64,000 bases of DNA, taken from positions 1 through 64,000 of the forward strand of contig JBAKBP010012244.1 of the NCBI GenBank assembly GCA_037953745.1, in the 5' to 3' direction. The notes beneath the pieces were generated by a model. It saw nothing but the letters and a program-made list of their open reading frames with translations. It was not told the DNA's origin and ran no database searches. Shown here piece after piece: positions 41,479 through 54,207 of the stretch. The translations under genes and the position numbers were made by a program. The first letter of the stretch is position 1; the number at the start of each line of letters is the position of its first letter. The DNA is from Lithodes maja (Eukaryota > Arthropoda > Malacostraca > Decapoda > Lithodidae).

Positions 41479-44400
41479 ATGGAACCATCTGCGAGGAAGA
41501 GAGCACGGATCGACTGTATCATCCACTGCTCTGATGATGACAGCGATGCTCTGGTGTCACCACAGGATTTGGACTCCTGGAACACATTGCTCAGGGCTGC
41601 AGAAATCAGGCAGCATGATCCAGTCCTGGAAGCAGCCAAGGGCCTTGAAGAAGGAGGAATACCACACATACATTATCACCGTAAATGTCGTAGTCTCTTT
41701 ACAATGAAGAAGTCACTGGATTCTATCCTTGCCAAGGGTGTCAAGATAGAATCAGCAAGCGTTGACCCCAGGAGGAGGGCATCAAGGGATGCCCCTAGTA
41801 CTAGCAGGGTGTATGCCAAAGGATGTATCTTCTGTGAGAAGTCAAGCAAGTACATAAAAACAACAAAGACAAGGGAGCCACTCATACAGTGTGTTGAGCT
41901 ACGAGCAGATGAGAAGATTCGCAGAGCAGCAATAAGGAAACTCAACCAGAGAATCCTTGGTTTAGTTAGCAGAGACCTTGTTGCTGCAGAGGGTCACTAC
42001 CACAAGTCGTGCTACAAACTCTTCACAAAAGATGATTTCCCAGCGGCCGCCAGGTCGGGTGCAGGTGAAAATCAGGAAGAAAGCGAGGAAGCACGCTACG
42101 AAGAGGTTGAGACAGAAGCCCTCGAGGAACTCTGCTTGTATATAAGGACCAAATTATTCCCCAACCCAGAGGTACTGCCTATGACAAACCTCACATCTAG
42201 GCTTGAGAGATCCATGATGTCCCGTGGTATTATCCAACTGAAACCAGCGACAAAGAAACATGTTCGCCGAAAGATTGAAACCGAGTTTGGAGAATCACTA
42301 CGCTTTGTCCCAGATGAGAAAGGAAAGCTTCTAATCTATCCACGCAGCCTCTCAATGGACGACCTTGCCCGGCAAGCACACAAAATGGCAAAAGACCTGC
42401 AAGAAGCAAGAGCAGCTAACTCTGACGATGTCTTAACCAAAGCAGGAATGCAGCTGAGGAATGAGATCAATAAACAAGATGTGAGTCAGCCATGGCCTCC
42501 CGATACAGATCAGAATGTCATTCCTGCAGCAGTCACTCAATTCCTGCACACCCTGCTGACAGGAGAGTGTGAGTGTGAAACTCCCTCTGAAAGAGCTCAA
42601 CGTCTTGCCACTTCCTTTGGCAGTGACTTGGTCTTTGCTGTTACCAGTGGCAAGACAAAACCACCCAAGCACGTACTGCTGACCAATGCTGTAAAGTCTT
42701 CGACAGGAAACACAGAACTGATCCGAACTCTGAATCGTCTTGGTCACTGTGTGTCTTACTCAATGTTTGAGGAGATCGATACAGCCCTTTGTATCCAGAA
42801 GCTGGAATGCTCAAAGGATGACATTCCACTGCCAGCAAACATCTACCCTGGTGTGTTCACAACCCTGGCCTGGGATAACATTGACCGACTTGAAGAGACC
42901 CTAAGTGGAGCAGGTACTTCTCATAGAGTCAATGGCATTGCTGTCCAGTCCAAGGTTGCAGGCTCTGTGCCAGAGAAAGTCCTGCCAGAGATTACCAAGT
43001 CCAAGATAAGAAGCATCACTCAGACATCATCAATGCTGCCAATATACAATGTTGGGCGGCGGGCAGGGCCACCTAGGATTGAGACTGCGTATGTCGACAC
43101 TACCAAGGAAGTCCAGGATTCAAAGACAAAGAACCATATCTGGCTTCTTACTCGAATGTCAGACCATGAGGACCAGTCCATCAGCAGTTGGACTGGGTTC
43201 AACATCAAAATGCGCAGAGACATTGCAGTGGTTCAGGACACTGTAAGCTACCTGTCCACTATCAATGCTCCCGCAACAGAAATGTCCACCGTTAATGAAA
43301 TCTTGGAACAAACGCATGCTATCATGCAGTCCTTACAGCTTAACAAGATTGTGTGCGTGTTTGATCAAGCACTCTATGCCAAAGCTGCCGAAGTTATCTG
43401 GAAACAAGAGAAGTTCAAGAACATTATCATCAGGATGGGCGTCTTCCACACAATCTGTAATCTCATCTCCACCATAGGAAAGAGGTTTCAAGATGCAGGT
43501 CTTAGAGATCTGTGTGTGGAATCAGGTATCATCGCAGAAGGATCAGTGTCAGGAGTGATGAACGGCAAGAGGTACAACAGAGCAGTGAGACTACACAAGC
43601 TCGTGTATGAAGCACTGATGAGGCTTGCATGGAAAGGCTTCCTTTCATGGCTAGAAGAAAACCATTCAAGGGACATACACCATCTAGATGAAACACTGAA
43701 GGACATCAACAGCTTTCACAGCAATGTGTCTCAGGGACTCTTTCAAGAGCTGATGGAGAGTGAATCATGCACACATATCATGAAGCTTTTCCAAGTTTAT
43801 CTTGAGACCCTCAGAGATGAACACAACCTCTCAGCATTCTGGATGTCATACCTGGACATGGTTGAGATCATGCTGGACTTAATTCGAGCCTCCAGAGAAG
43901 GCAACTGGATGCTCCACCTAGGAGCAATCCGACAGATGATACCGTGGTGTTTTGCCTATGACAAAGTGAACTATGCCCGGTTCCTAACCTACTACTATGC
44001 CTTGATGTCTCGACTGCCCATTGAACACCCAGAGGTCCATGAACACTTCATGCAAGGTGGCTTTTCGGTCCAGATCGGTAGCAAGAATCCCTTTGGACGG
44101 ATCCCTGTGGACCAGACAATCGAAGAGACGATCAACAAAGACACCCAGACACCAGGGGGCACAAAAGGCTTCAGCCTGAAAGGCGGAGCTGTCGCCAGGT
44201 ACTACCTGACATCGGAGTATCGCAGCAGGTACTTAAGGCAGCTCAGGACTATGGTAGTAGGCCAAAAGTATACTGACTTCAGCCACCCAGACCTACAGAT
44301 GGCCAGGATTAGAAGAGATGAGGCCGATGTCCAATCTTTAGTTCAACTGATGGAGACCAGCTGGTTGAACCCCTTCAACGCAGAGCAAGAAGATCTTGTC

Positions 44401-46116
44401 AGTTTGTCAACTGCGACTATGGCACCACCAGAAGTTGTCAAAGACCTTCTAGGGGCCTACAGAATAGGAGAGGATGCATATCAAGCCTTCAAGGAAGAGC
44501 GCCTGGAGATCGATACGCCAACTATACAGTTTCATGACACGATGACGAAGACGAAACTGAGAACGTTCACTAACATCAGAATGAAGCCACGCTCACAAGA
44601 CCATGCCAAGGAGGCTATCTTAAAGGCTGACAGGAACCTATTTGGCCAGATGATCCTTGTTGCCGAGAACAGAAAGCTCAAAATGAGTGATGTCTTGGCT
44701 CATCCCCTTGGGCCTTTGCCTTGGGCACTAGCCAGCGGTGATGGGTCTCTCCGCAAGACCAACAAGGCTGCCCTAGCAAAGGAGTTAGAGAGGAATGTTT
44801 CTCCTGCAGAAGTGATACCCGAGCCCTCTGCTACCATAATTGATGGGATGAGCCTGGTCCACAAACTGAAGGGAAACGACAAAACTTTTTCACAGCTTGC
44901 AGGTACAGCACTGAGTCACGCTGTTCATGAAGGTGCTAAGAGCAGGCGCATTGATGTTGTGTTTGATATCTACAAGGAGACATCCATCAAGGATGCAGAA
45001 CGAGCCAAAAGAAGTGCAGGCACAGGAATTCATTTCAAGAACATTCAACCTGGGCACAACATCCAGCAGTGGAGAAAGTTACTTGGTAGTTCCTCCAACA
45101 AGGCAAGTCTTATCAAGTTCTTGGTAGAAGAATGGAAGGCACCACAGCACAGGGAGAAGCTCAAGGACAAGGAGCTGTATGTCACATGTGAGCAGCGCTG
45201 CTTCAAGATCACCAAAGAGCAGTGGGAAGAGGCTCCTGAGCTTAAGTCAACTCAAGAAGAAGCAGACACACGCCTTCTTCTCCATGCACTTCATGCAGCA
45301 GAATCTGGGAACAAGTCTGTCATCATCACTGCAGAAGATACAGACGTCATGGTGTTGTGTCTTGGCATGTGCCACAAGATCCCATCCCATCTGTTCCAGA
45401 AGTGCGGGACGAAGAACCGGACAAGATTCCTGGATATCACCACACTGAGCCGCACACTGGGAGGCAGCGTGTGTGATTCATTGATTGGTATGCATGCCTT
45501 TACAGGCTGTGATACCGTCAGTGCATTCGCTGGCCGAGGGAAGATGACGACACTCAAGCAGGTGAAGATGGACAAGACATACCAGGATGCTTTTCACGAA
45601 CTTGGACGCTCATGGGAAGTGTCTCCTGAACTCTTTGAGAAGCTACAGGAAATCACCTGCCACATGTACCTACCATCTACCCACACAACTAAGGTAAACA
45701 AGCTTCGGTAGGAGCTGTTCTGTGCAAGACGTGGAGAGGTAGAGTCAAGTCAACTCCCTCCTTGTGAGGACTGCCTCTTCATGCATGCACTGCGTGCAAA
45801 CTACCAGGCTGCGATCTGGAGGAGAAGTCTTCAGAGCCAGCCATTTGTTGCGAACCCAACAGACTGCGGTTGGATGACAGATGAGGACGGTAAGCTTGCC
45901 GTCAACTGGATGCGAGGCTCACCAGCACCAGATGCTGTTATGCAGCTACTGTCTTGCAAGTGTGTGCGGTCATGCGAACTCCCTAAGTGTACTTGCCTCA
46001 GCAATGGTCTAAAATGCACGGACATGTGCAGGTTACAGACATGTCAGAACAAGGCTATTGAAGAAGAGCCGGTGGCACAACAGTCAGATTCCGAGTCTGA
46101 TGTAGATGATATTTAG
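41479..46116 (+). pseudogene. Academ-like transposase with XPG/PIN-type nuclease domain
   Basis: Starts at ATG 41479 (MEPSARKRARIDC), about 27 bases after a good splice acceptor (tattttttgcag ending 41452), so an upstream exon is possible. In order: Cys/His clusters (CIFCEKS, YHKSCYKLF, residues ~115-200); a central block with conserved acidic residues in AWDNIDRLEETLSG (D466), VFDQALYAKAAE (D629) and VESGIIAEG (E681), candidates for a DDE triad; then a nuclease-like domain with EEADTRLLLHA (~1260), ITAEDTDVMVL (~1287) and FTGCDTVSAFAGRGK (~1343), which parallels the EAD, DxD and GCDY...GxG motifs of XPG/FEN nucleases. A C-terminal Cys-rich CKC-CTC cluster (~1493) follows. A TAG at 45709-45711 interrupts the frame where relatives are expected to have tyrosine (KLRYELF); the same frame then runs to TAG at 46114-46116. 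One nonsense codon is the only lesion noticed in ~1545 codons. Confidence 0.8.
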
Positions 46117-46447
46117 GAGTAGTAATTTGCCATAATAGTATGTACAAGCCCATGGCATGCTTAGTGTGTATTTACAGGACTTGTATTAAATGTGACAATT
46201 ACTATATGCATTTTGTTGACATTTAGGCATTCCTGTCCCCAAATTTGACATTTTAAAAAATTTCGGAATTTTCGGTAGGGTATGTCTATTCAAGAAGTGA
46301 TAACGACCATTAAGCTACCAATGTGCAAGGGCTATCATATCAAAACATAAACTAGAGACATGTAGCAAGCTAAAAACACCTAAGAGAATTAGTCACCCCG
46401 GGTGGTACCGATATCCCAAAATTCGGGTCTTGGCTCATGGACTAAAT

Positions 46448-47384
46448 ATATATCTCAATCAACCCTCTGTTTATATATCCTTCCTAATCTGATTAAAATT
46501 GCCTAATGATGGACAAAATAATATGAAGATATGCGTCCTAAAATAGTTAACCATTTGAAGTTTGCGACGCATTTTGACAGTTTATTCTGGCTATTATTAA
46601 ACGAGTTTATAGTTTAAGAAGAATCTGTGGGAATTATAAGGGTAAAAACTCTCTAAATCACTCTCTGACTGCCACATATATCCTTCCTAATCTGAATAAA
46701 ATCGCCTACAAATTGCCAGAAAACAGAACAAATATGCGTAATCGGATCTTGACAGGATTAAGTGAAAATTAGGGACCGTTAAGAATGTTTCGAGATATGG
46801 TTTGGTGATTCAAGCTCATTTTAAGGCTTAATTCTACAACAAAATTTAAGGGATACCAATTATTACTACTATTGATATATTACTTAATAAATGTTCAAAT
46901 ACAACTGCCTCTATTTTATATATTGGGATGATTACAAGAATTACAACTGATTATCAACTACCGAAATGAAGAAATTACTTGTTCTGATTGAAAGACGGTT
47001 CATGGTTTTCTTTGGTAGCCTAATCGTTCGTTTTCCAGAATGTATTGGACTTGAGTGGAAATTCAACTAGGCCATCTTTGTATCTTCGGACGCCATATTG
47101 GAGACGTATTTATCAGACAAAGGGGTATTATTATATGTTTGACCATGTAAAATGTATATCAGATCATATTATACCTCTTAGCATCAGTATTGCTGAATGT
47201 ATATTATAGGTATAGATATATTCGAGTGTAAATATAGGCCAATAACACCAGTAGCACCAATATGGCGGGGGTTGGCCGATCTTTGTTTCTATAGAATCAT
47301 CTTATGGGAATCTGACCCCACACGAGATAGTTCAAGGCTGTTCTAAGTCGATTCCCTTTATTTTTAGTAGCCTATTTGTTTTTA
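46448..47384. other. Gene-free stretch with a family-F-like MITE remnant
   Basis: About 46548-46765 resembles family F (ttaaccatttgaagtttgcg at one side, gacaggattaa at the other, with inverted cttccta-type blocks). The rest is unassigned AT-rich sequence. Confidence 0.45.
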
Positions 47385-48406
47385 TATACAGGGTGATTCA
47401 GTAACCCTTTTCATAAATTTAATGGCAAATTCGGGAGACAAAAATAAGACTAATTTACTCTATGACCCTTAGGGTGAGTCTTTGATATGATGGAGATATT
47501 ACACTTAAAGTTATCGATAGATAGAAAAGAAAAAAATCTAAGGAGTGAGAATGAAAATGTCGCAGGGTTACACTGTTCCGTTGTCTCATGTATTGCGAGC
47601 ATAATTATGATGATGGTGATAAAATGCTAATGTTCTTTTGAGCATTGAGACAACTGCTACCATATGCAACCATTTACAAACCACGTGTAAGCAAAGAAAC
47701 AATCTTTAGATTCATGTACAGATTGATTCAAGATTCATTAAGACGAGCGGAGTATCAAAGCTCAAAGTCGGCAGGAAGATTCCTCCTCCTCCACTTACCC
47801 CTCTTCCACCACTTACTCCTCCTCCTCTTACTTATCCTCCGCCGCCTGCTTCTCCCCTTGCTACTATCTATCTATCTATCTATCTATATGATCTGGCCCA
47901 ATCCCCATTTTGGGGGTAGCCGACTCAAGACAGAGCAAGAACAGGGAAAACACAAAAACAACATAAAACAAAAAATAAACACAGATAAAAAGCACAAACT
48001 CACACACATCCAGGTCACCCAGGAGAAGACCCAGAGACCAGGGTTACCAAGGTCCCTTGCTACTACTACTACTACTAATACAATGATTATTAATAATAAT
48101 GATGATGATAATACAAATATAGTAGTAATGTACCTTTGTAAATTGCGAAACGAACTGCATCCAGCTACCGTATGCAGCCATTTTGATACAAAGTCTTGGT
48201 TACGCTACCCTGCCAGCAGTTAGCAACGACATTTTTATTCTCACTCCTTAGATTTTTTTCTTTTCATCTATCGATAACTTTAAAGGTGTAATATCTCCAT
48301 CATATCAAAGACTCACCCTAAGGGTCATAGAGTAAATTAGTCTTATTTTTGTCTCCCGAATTTGTCATTAAATTTATGAAAAGGGTTACTGAATCACCCT
48401 GTATAC
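47385..48406. mobile_element. Mariner-type element with ~180-bp inverted repeats
   Basis: Left arm 47385-47562 and right arm 48228-48406 are inverted copies of each other with few differences. Both ends read TATACAGGGTGATTCAG from the outside, with TA at the border, typical of Tc1/mariner-type termini. The middle has no intact transposase and holds a family-H fragment in minus orientation and simple repeats. It is a nonautonomous foldback. Confidence 0.85.
47866..48050 (-). mobile_element. Family-H non-LTR 3' fragment, inside the mariner-type element
   Basis: On + it begins with (CTAT)n, then cccaatccccattttggggg and ctcaagacagagcaag, ending near ccaggagaagacccagagacc. It is the reverse complement of 10590-10728, with a longer tetranucleotide tail. 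Confidence 0.7.
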
Positions 48407-48782
48407 AAAGTTATAATTAGGCTTTACAGTTCTTATAATGCCTTTGGTAACGATAGAACGAAATACAATTTAATTATATGCTATATAAACAAACTAATTG
48501 TAGGCTATACTATTATATTTCCCGTTTTCCTACTCACTCATTCCAGTTCTGAAACCATCGGATTGACCTGTTCATAGTTTCTCAGAAAGTTTAATGGTTT
48601 CGTCGATATTCGTTTGTTTTTCAGAATGTATGGTACCTCAATTACCGCTCAGGAGGGGTATAAATATGGAGGAAATTCTGGGGAAAAATCAGTTCAAGTC
48701 TGGACACCATACAAGAAGAACTACCACTACCACCTCTCCAGTTTACCTAAACGTTTAGTAACCATGTTGTTTAGTATCATGA
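48407..48782. other. Gene-free spacer
   Basis: AT-rich sequence between two mobile elements; nothing recognised. Confidence 0.45.
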
Positions 48783-49403
48783 TTAACCCGGGAGCTGCGG
48801 GGAGACTCTTAAGAGTTCCCCCGGCGGACTGCGGAAAGACTCTTGAGAGTAAGTAAATTAAAAAATCAACTTTTGACATCGAAAAAAAAAAAATATTTTT
48901 ATTTTTTTATTTTTTTATTTTTTTTTGGCCCCTGTGCCATGCAAAATCTCAGTCCTCTACCTCCCCTCCTTCCCCACTTTCCTCCTCTCCTTCAGTTATC
49001 ACCTATTTTCCCTATTATTCCCTTGTTCTGAGGTATATTTTAGTGCTAACATTAGCGAGTTGCAAGCAGGGTGTTGTCATCACTGATGGCAAGCGAGTGC
49101 AAGAGAGTATCGATTGACTGTGTCTCGGTGGCCTTGGGGGAAATTGGCGGGAAAGCAGTTTGCCTCACCCATACATTATACAACTCGCGGGCTATATCTC
49201 CGATTTTGACCATCCAAACGCTGTTTTCACTCGTTTTATTGTTGTTTCAGGTTAATACCTTTATAATCAACCCATAATAGGCACATATGGATAATTATTA
49301 ATGCTATTAATGGTACAATGAATATTTTAGTGACGGAAACACCTCAAATACGTCAGCACAGGGGGACTTTTTCAATTACCCCCATGCGCACTTGTTAGGT
49401 TAA
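48783..49403 (-). mobile_element. TTAA MITE family A, copy 7 (A1)
   Basis: 621 bp in minus orientation, TTAACCCGGGAGCTGCGGGG to GCGCACTTGTTAGGTTAA, uninterrupted. Confidence 0.92.
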
Positions 49404-49582
49404 GTATTTTGGTTAATGTTTATACGGTTTCTCAATACTATGCTAAGTATTAAGTTTTATTAATTATTGTGTTTATAATAGTCTATACAGTAGATATCAG
49501 TTTAATCTAGTCTTAAAATTTTTACCCTAGAATATTTTGAAATATTTGACTCTTTAATCTGATTTATACTCTAAATATTTAA

Positions 49583-49895
49583 TTATCTATCTATTGCCCG
49601 AAGCAGTGATCCCCGAAGGGGTGGCCACGAACGAACCACCCCATGGATCTCTATCCCCAGTCAGTTGACGCCCCTCCCCCCAACCAGCACCGCCTTCGTT
49701 CATATACTTCCTCACGCCATCCTTCCACCTCTTTCGGTCTACTTCTCCCTATGTCCCTCCACCTCTCTCGTACACCCTCTGTCTCTCGCTTTCCATATGT
49801 TCCATATGGCCGAACCATCTCAAGTTGTTCCTTTTCGCACTTTCCAGTATATCTACCTCCACACCTCCTTACTCTTGCTAATTTGATTATCTCTT
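49583..49895 (-). mobile_element. RTE 3' fragment (same family as 38770-41295)
   Basis: Minus-strand copy of the RTE 3' end: CTAT tail at 49583, then cagtgatccccgaaggggtg and catcctt- and gtacacc-containing blocks complementary to 41060-41280. It stops near 49895, so only the last ~300 bases were inserted. Confidence 0.8.
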
Positions 49896-50134
49896 CCTAA
49901 GGTGCTGTCCACGGTGTTGGCAACGACTAGTGGACTCTGAACTTTAACCTAACAGACTACTTGAACTAGGAACTTGTGAACCTGTAAGATGTTGTAAAAG
50001 CACTTTTGCTAAATCCATATGAACTATAGCGTTGGTGAAGTCGCTAGAAGACTGTATTAAATTCCCAAGCTAGACTTTGCCTAGCCCACTAAACTGCTCA
50101 TTCAGCAGTTAAATTAAGCTCTTGAACACTGTTA
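49896..50134. other. Short unassigned spacer
   Basis: No recognised feature between the RTE fragment and MITE copy 8. Confidence 0.4.
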
Positions 50135-51349
50135 TTAACCCGGGAGCTGCGGGAAGACTCTCCTGAGTAAGTAAAATAAAAAATCAACTTTTGACATCGA
50201 AAAAAAAAAAAAAAAAAAAAAACATTATTTTTATTTTGTTTTTTTTTGTTTTTTTTTGGCCATGCAAAATCTCAGTCCTCTACCTCCCCTCCTTCCCCAC
50301 TTTCCTCCTATCCCTTAGTTATCACCTATTTTCCCTATTATTCCCTTATTCTGAGGTATATTTTAGTGCTAACATTAGCGAGTTGCAAGCAGGGTGTTGT
50401 CATCACTGATAGCAATCGAGTGCAAGAGAGAGGGAGAGTATCGATCGACTGTCGCAGTGCCCTTGGGGAAAATTGGCGGGAAGGTAGCTTGCCTCACCCA
50501 TACATTATACAACTCGCGGGCTATATCTCCGATTTTGACCATCCAAACGCTGTTTTCACTAGTTTTATTGTTTCAGGTTAATACCTTTATAATCAACCCA
50601 TAATAGGCGCATATGGATAATTATTAATGCTATTAACCTAACAAGTGCGCATGGGGGTAATTGAAAACGTCCCCCTGTGCTGACGTATTTGAGGTGTTTC
50701 CGTCACTAAAATATTCATTGTACCATTAATAGCATTAATAATTATCCATATGCGCCTATTATGGGTTGATTATAAAGGTATTAACCTGAAACTACAATAA
50801 AACGAGTGAAAACAGCGTTTGGATGGTCAAAATCTGAGATATAGCCTGCGAGTTGTATAATGTATGGGTGAGGCAAACTGCTTTCCCGCCAATTTCCCCC
50901 AAGGCCACTGAGACACAGTCGATCGATACTCTCTCTCTTGCACTCGCTTGCCATCAGTGATGACAACACCCTGCTTGCAACTCGCTAATGTTAGCACGAA
51001 AATATACCTCAGAATAAGGGAATAATAGGGAAAATAGGTGATAACTGAAGGAGAGGAGGAAAGTGGGGAAGGAGGGGAGGTAGAGGACTGAGATTTTGCA
51101 TGGCCCAGGGGCCATAAAAAAAAAAAAAAAAATAAAAATAAAAAAAAATAAAAATTTCTATGTCAAAAGTTGATTTTTTTATTTTACTTACTCTCAAGAG
51201 TCTTCCCGCAGTCCGCCGGGGGAATTCTTAAGAGTCTCCCCGCAGCTCCCGGGTTAATGGTACAATGAATATTTTAGTGACGAAAAACCTCAAATACGTC
51301 AGCACAGGGGGAGGTTTTCAATTACCCCCGTGCGCACTTCAGAGGTTAA
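50135..51349 (-). mobile_element. TTAA MITE family A, copy 8 (A2), split by copy 9
   Basis: Minus orientation, TTAACCCGGGAGCTGCGGG at 50135 to GCGCACTTCAGAGGTTAA at 51349. The GC-rich end is internally shortened (one of the gactcttaagagt blocks is missing). Interrupted at the internal TTAA by copy 9. Confidence 0.9.
50633..51257 (+). mobile_element. TTAA MITE family A, copy 9 (A1), nested in copy 8
   Basis: Complete A1 copy inserted, inverted, at the gctattaatgg TTAA of copy 8, the same position and orientation as copy 3 in copy 2. Confidence 0.92.
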
Positions 51350-51354
51350 TAAAA

Positions 51355-51510
51355 ATATAAAATTTGCAAACTAAACTAACCATAACTGGAATAAAGAAAA
51401 TATAAAGTCAAATTAACTTATCAAAATAGTTATGTGGGAACTATACTTACTAAAATTAAATTTATGAAATAAAAGAACCCAATCCACCACATAGGGTGTA
51501 CATTACTAAA
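51355..51510 (+). repeat. Interspersed repeat K
   Basis: aatttgcaaactaaactaacc, tagttatgtgggaac, and ccaccacatagggtgtac in family order. Confidence 0.62.
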
Positions 51511-51566
51511 TTAGTTAATCTAGGTATCTATTCAAATTAACTCTAAATTAATTGATATCTTATTCA

Positions 51567-51989
51567 TTAACCCTCTTCTAGCGGGGGTTTTGGGCCTATT
51601 TTGGGCATATTCAGGCCCTCCTGAATAATCTTCAGGCCCTCCTGAATAATCCATCTAGTATCTGCATGAAAAGAAATTAATGTATTCAGCAAAAAACTAG
51701 GCGCTTCAAAATGAGACCCGAACGAGCTACGTAGCGCTCTCAGTTTTGATGCATGGGAGTTTAGCGTATAGCGGCATATTTTTTCCAGCTACACTCACTA
51801 CTGGCTACACTGCCGGCCTCTCGAGAACGGAGGGAGCGTGAGTCAGTGGGCGGCGGTAAGCCCTGGGTGTCAGCCGTGTGGCCTGCTGCACTCCCGCCCA
51901 TTTGCACTCTATTTTAACCCTTTAAAAGCCTTAATAATGCTGCTAACTTGCTGCGTTTTAGATACGGACTAAGTCGGGCCCCGTGTTAA
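51567..51989. mobile_element. TTAA MITE family E, diverged copy
   Basis: 423 bp, TTAACCCTCTTCTAGCGGGGG to GGGCCCCGTGTTAA. Shares ggcatattcaggc, cctcctgaat, aaaaactaggcg and ctcccgcccatt-type blocks with 9870-10299. A 21-bp piece containing cttcaggccctcctgaat is duplicated near 51620. Confidence 0.75.
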
Positions 51990-52234
51990 GGAAAACGAGT
52001 GACTTGTAAAATTTATAAATAAAGTTTCTAAATATTTTTAGGTTTTTATTGCTCTGACTTGATTATGATAAAGTAAACTTAATTTAGTATAGTCCTGAAG
52101 GTTATATTAGAAAGTAAACTTTACTGTAATCTTAGGCTACAAATGTTAGTCTTAAACTATTGTAGTTGGGTAATAATTAAAAAGCAATGACTTTTTAAGA
52201 CTATTAATATGAAGGGTGTGCCTGGAAGTGTGGT

Positions 52235-52430
52235 GGGAGGGCTTGTGGCTTTGGCTCCGATGCGTGTCTGCCTGCCGAGATCGGAACCTCTCCAGGTGGT
52301 CGGGGGATGGGGAAGTGCTGGTGCGACCTTGGTGACCCTGGTCTCTGGGTCTTCTCCTGGGTGACTTGGATGTGTGTGAGTTTGTGCTTTTTATCTTTAT
52401 TTTTATTTTATTTTTCCCTGTTCTTGCTCT
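52235..52430 (+). mobile_element. Family-H non-LTR 3' fragment, cut by the Gypsy LTR
   Basis: gctttggctccgatgcgtg, cctgccgagatcggaacctc and ggtctctgggtcttctcctg as at 10468. It stops at ctgttcttgctct, exactly where the LTR begins, so the Gypsy element inserted into it. Confidence 0.72.
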
Positions 52431-54205
52431 TGTGACGTTGACCACTCCGTTAGAACCGCATGGCTTGTCCTACAGTGACTCGCTACGATCGCCAGGGCAG
52501 TGGATGGGGCTACAGTTTATGTATTAGTGTGCTTTATTTCATATGAAAGCTCGTGTCATGGGCAGTCCAGAAAGGCTTTTTGTTTTCGCCCATGTCAAGG
52601 CTTTATATATTTAATTGTAAAGTATATGTTTTGTCATTAACTAGTAATGATAGGATCTGGGAGAGAGAGAGGGAGTAGAACAGAGTGAGAGGGGGCGCGC
52701 AGTGTTTTTTGTCCCGCTCGATGACGTCACGGCTGGCTGCCTCGCGGGGGTTGGTGAGAGAGGTCCTTACCATGCTGCGAGCTCTGTGAGTGGTCGGTCG
52801 ACTCGTAACCGTTAGTTTCCCACGCGGCTCGAGCTAGTGAGAGTATATATACTGGTTCCTCGCCACTCTCTCCCTCAGATCTGGTTTCTAGAACGCATCC
52901 ATCTTTATCCCTTGCAACCTGTCCCCGCTCTTACCTGAGAATCTTTTCCTCTGTCTATCTCTCTTTTTCCATATCTTTCACCACCTTTATTAACATTATA
53001 TCCCCTCTGGTTAACTCTGCAAAATCAGCTTCATGCTGGCCAGTTGTATTGTGTGTTAAGGTCTGATATAACCCGTGTATGTTAGTTGTTAAGATAAGTG
53101 GATCATGAAGCATTGGTTGGCTTTCATATTGCTGCTTCCTTTAATTATTAGTGTTCTGCTGGATTAGATAATGCTAGACTAGGAGTCTGATATAAAAGGT
53201 ATTGTTTCCTATGAGTGCTGGCTTTAGTTAAAAGCGGCACAACATACCTGAGAACTGGAGTTGATTGAGTAAATCCTAGTCTGTGTGCCATTGAGAGTAG
53301 AGCATGCACGAATGAGGGCTTTTTGCCTATACCATTCTGCACTGTTCTAGTCTCGATTGTTTGTCTTTGAGGTACGCCAGGAGAACGCTTAATACTTCGG
53401 TATTAAGGTTTCTCAAGAGAGCTACCCTTCAGTATAACGTAATATTTGACACACAGACTTGAGATTTGCACTAGGCTATGCAGCATGCCATGCGCACCGG
53501 TATCTCGTATCATTGACTCTAGCTAGACTTTATCAATCATAGTAGGAATTAAGTATATTAACCTAATTACTCTTTTTATGCATACCCATTTATGATTACA
53601 CAAGCATTTCGCAGCCTAGTTTGATGTATTGAGACACAAACGACTTAGGCTCTTTTTCTTGATAGGAATACTGTATTGTGGCGATTATTATTAGTGTTGT
53701 AGTGTTTAGGATATTCTTGGCTCCGACGGCATTATATATTCTGCCTTTTTGTGTGCATAGCCTGCACGAGCATTGTTCCACTGCCTGCCTTTTTGGGTTC
53801 CATTTCCGATACGAGCATATTTACAGCATCTAACATTTAAAGAAGATTCCTTGTTAGTGTTGAAGGACTTTAGTGCACTTTCTTTCATGCAGGAGTGCCT
53901 GACGTTTATTGATTAAAGTAACGTAAGCTGTGACTTCTCTTACCACCTTACTTTGTATACCATAACCAAGCACCTTCGGTTATAGGTAGTAATAGGCTGT
54001 TTTCACATAACATTAAGCCTAGAGTAGACGCACATTTATTGAGTTTGATAGCCTATTATTGCATATAGAACTGTAGAGTATTTGCGTTCTTTGTTCACTG
54101 GAAATATACTTCAGAGGTTGGAGCTAGCGCTTTCCGTTGTAACATTTATGCCATTACTAGTCCAATGAATAAGAGCCCTGATATATTTGAACCCCAGTCG
54201 TAACA
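52431..54205 (+). repeat. Gypsy 5' LTR (1775 bp)
   Basis: Starts TGTGACG and ends CGTAACA, a short imperfect inverted pair. A TATA-like box (gtatatatac, about 52843-52852) is followed by ctctctccctcagatctgg, a plausible transcription-start region. The first ~660 bases match the truncated 3' LTR at 61521 with few differences. No host gene is seen inside. Confidence 0.85.
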
Positions 54206-54207
54206 AA

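Larger units (their letters stand above)
38319..46444 (+). mobile_element. Academ-like DNA transposon, 8.1 kb, with nested RTE
   Basis: The left end TAGTCCATGAGCCAGGCC and the right end read on the other strand, TAGTCCATGAGCCAAGACCC, start identical terminal inverted repeats. These continue after a small indel with a shared block containing atatcggtaccacc and ggggtgactaa. A 3-bp duplication AAT flanks them (38316-38318 and 46445-46447); a TA duplication is an alternative reading. One very large transposase gene lies inside. A 2.5-kb RTE element (38770-41295) is inserted near the 5' side. Without it the element is about 5.6 kb. As I recall, 3-4 bp duplications with an XPG-like nuclease fused to the transposase are the signature of the Academ superfamily. 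Confidence 0.85.
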
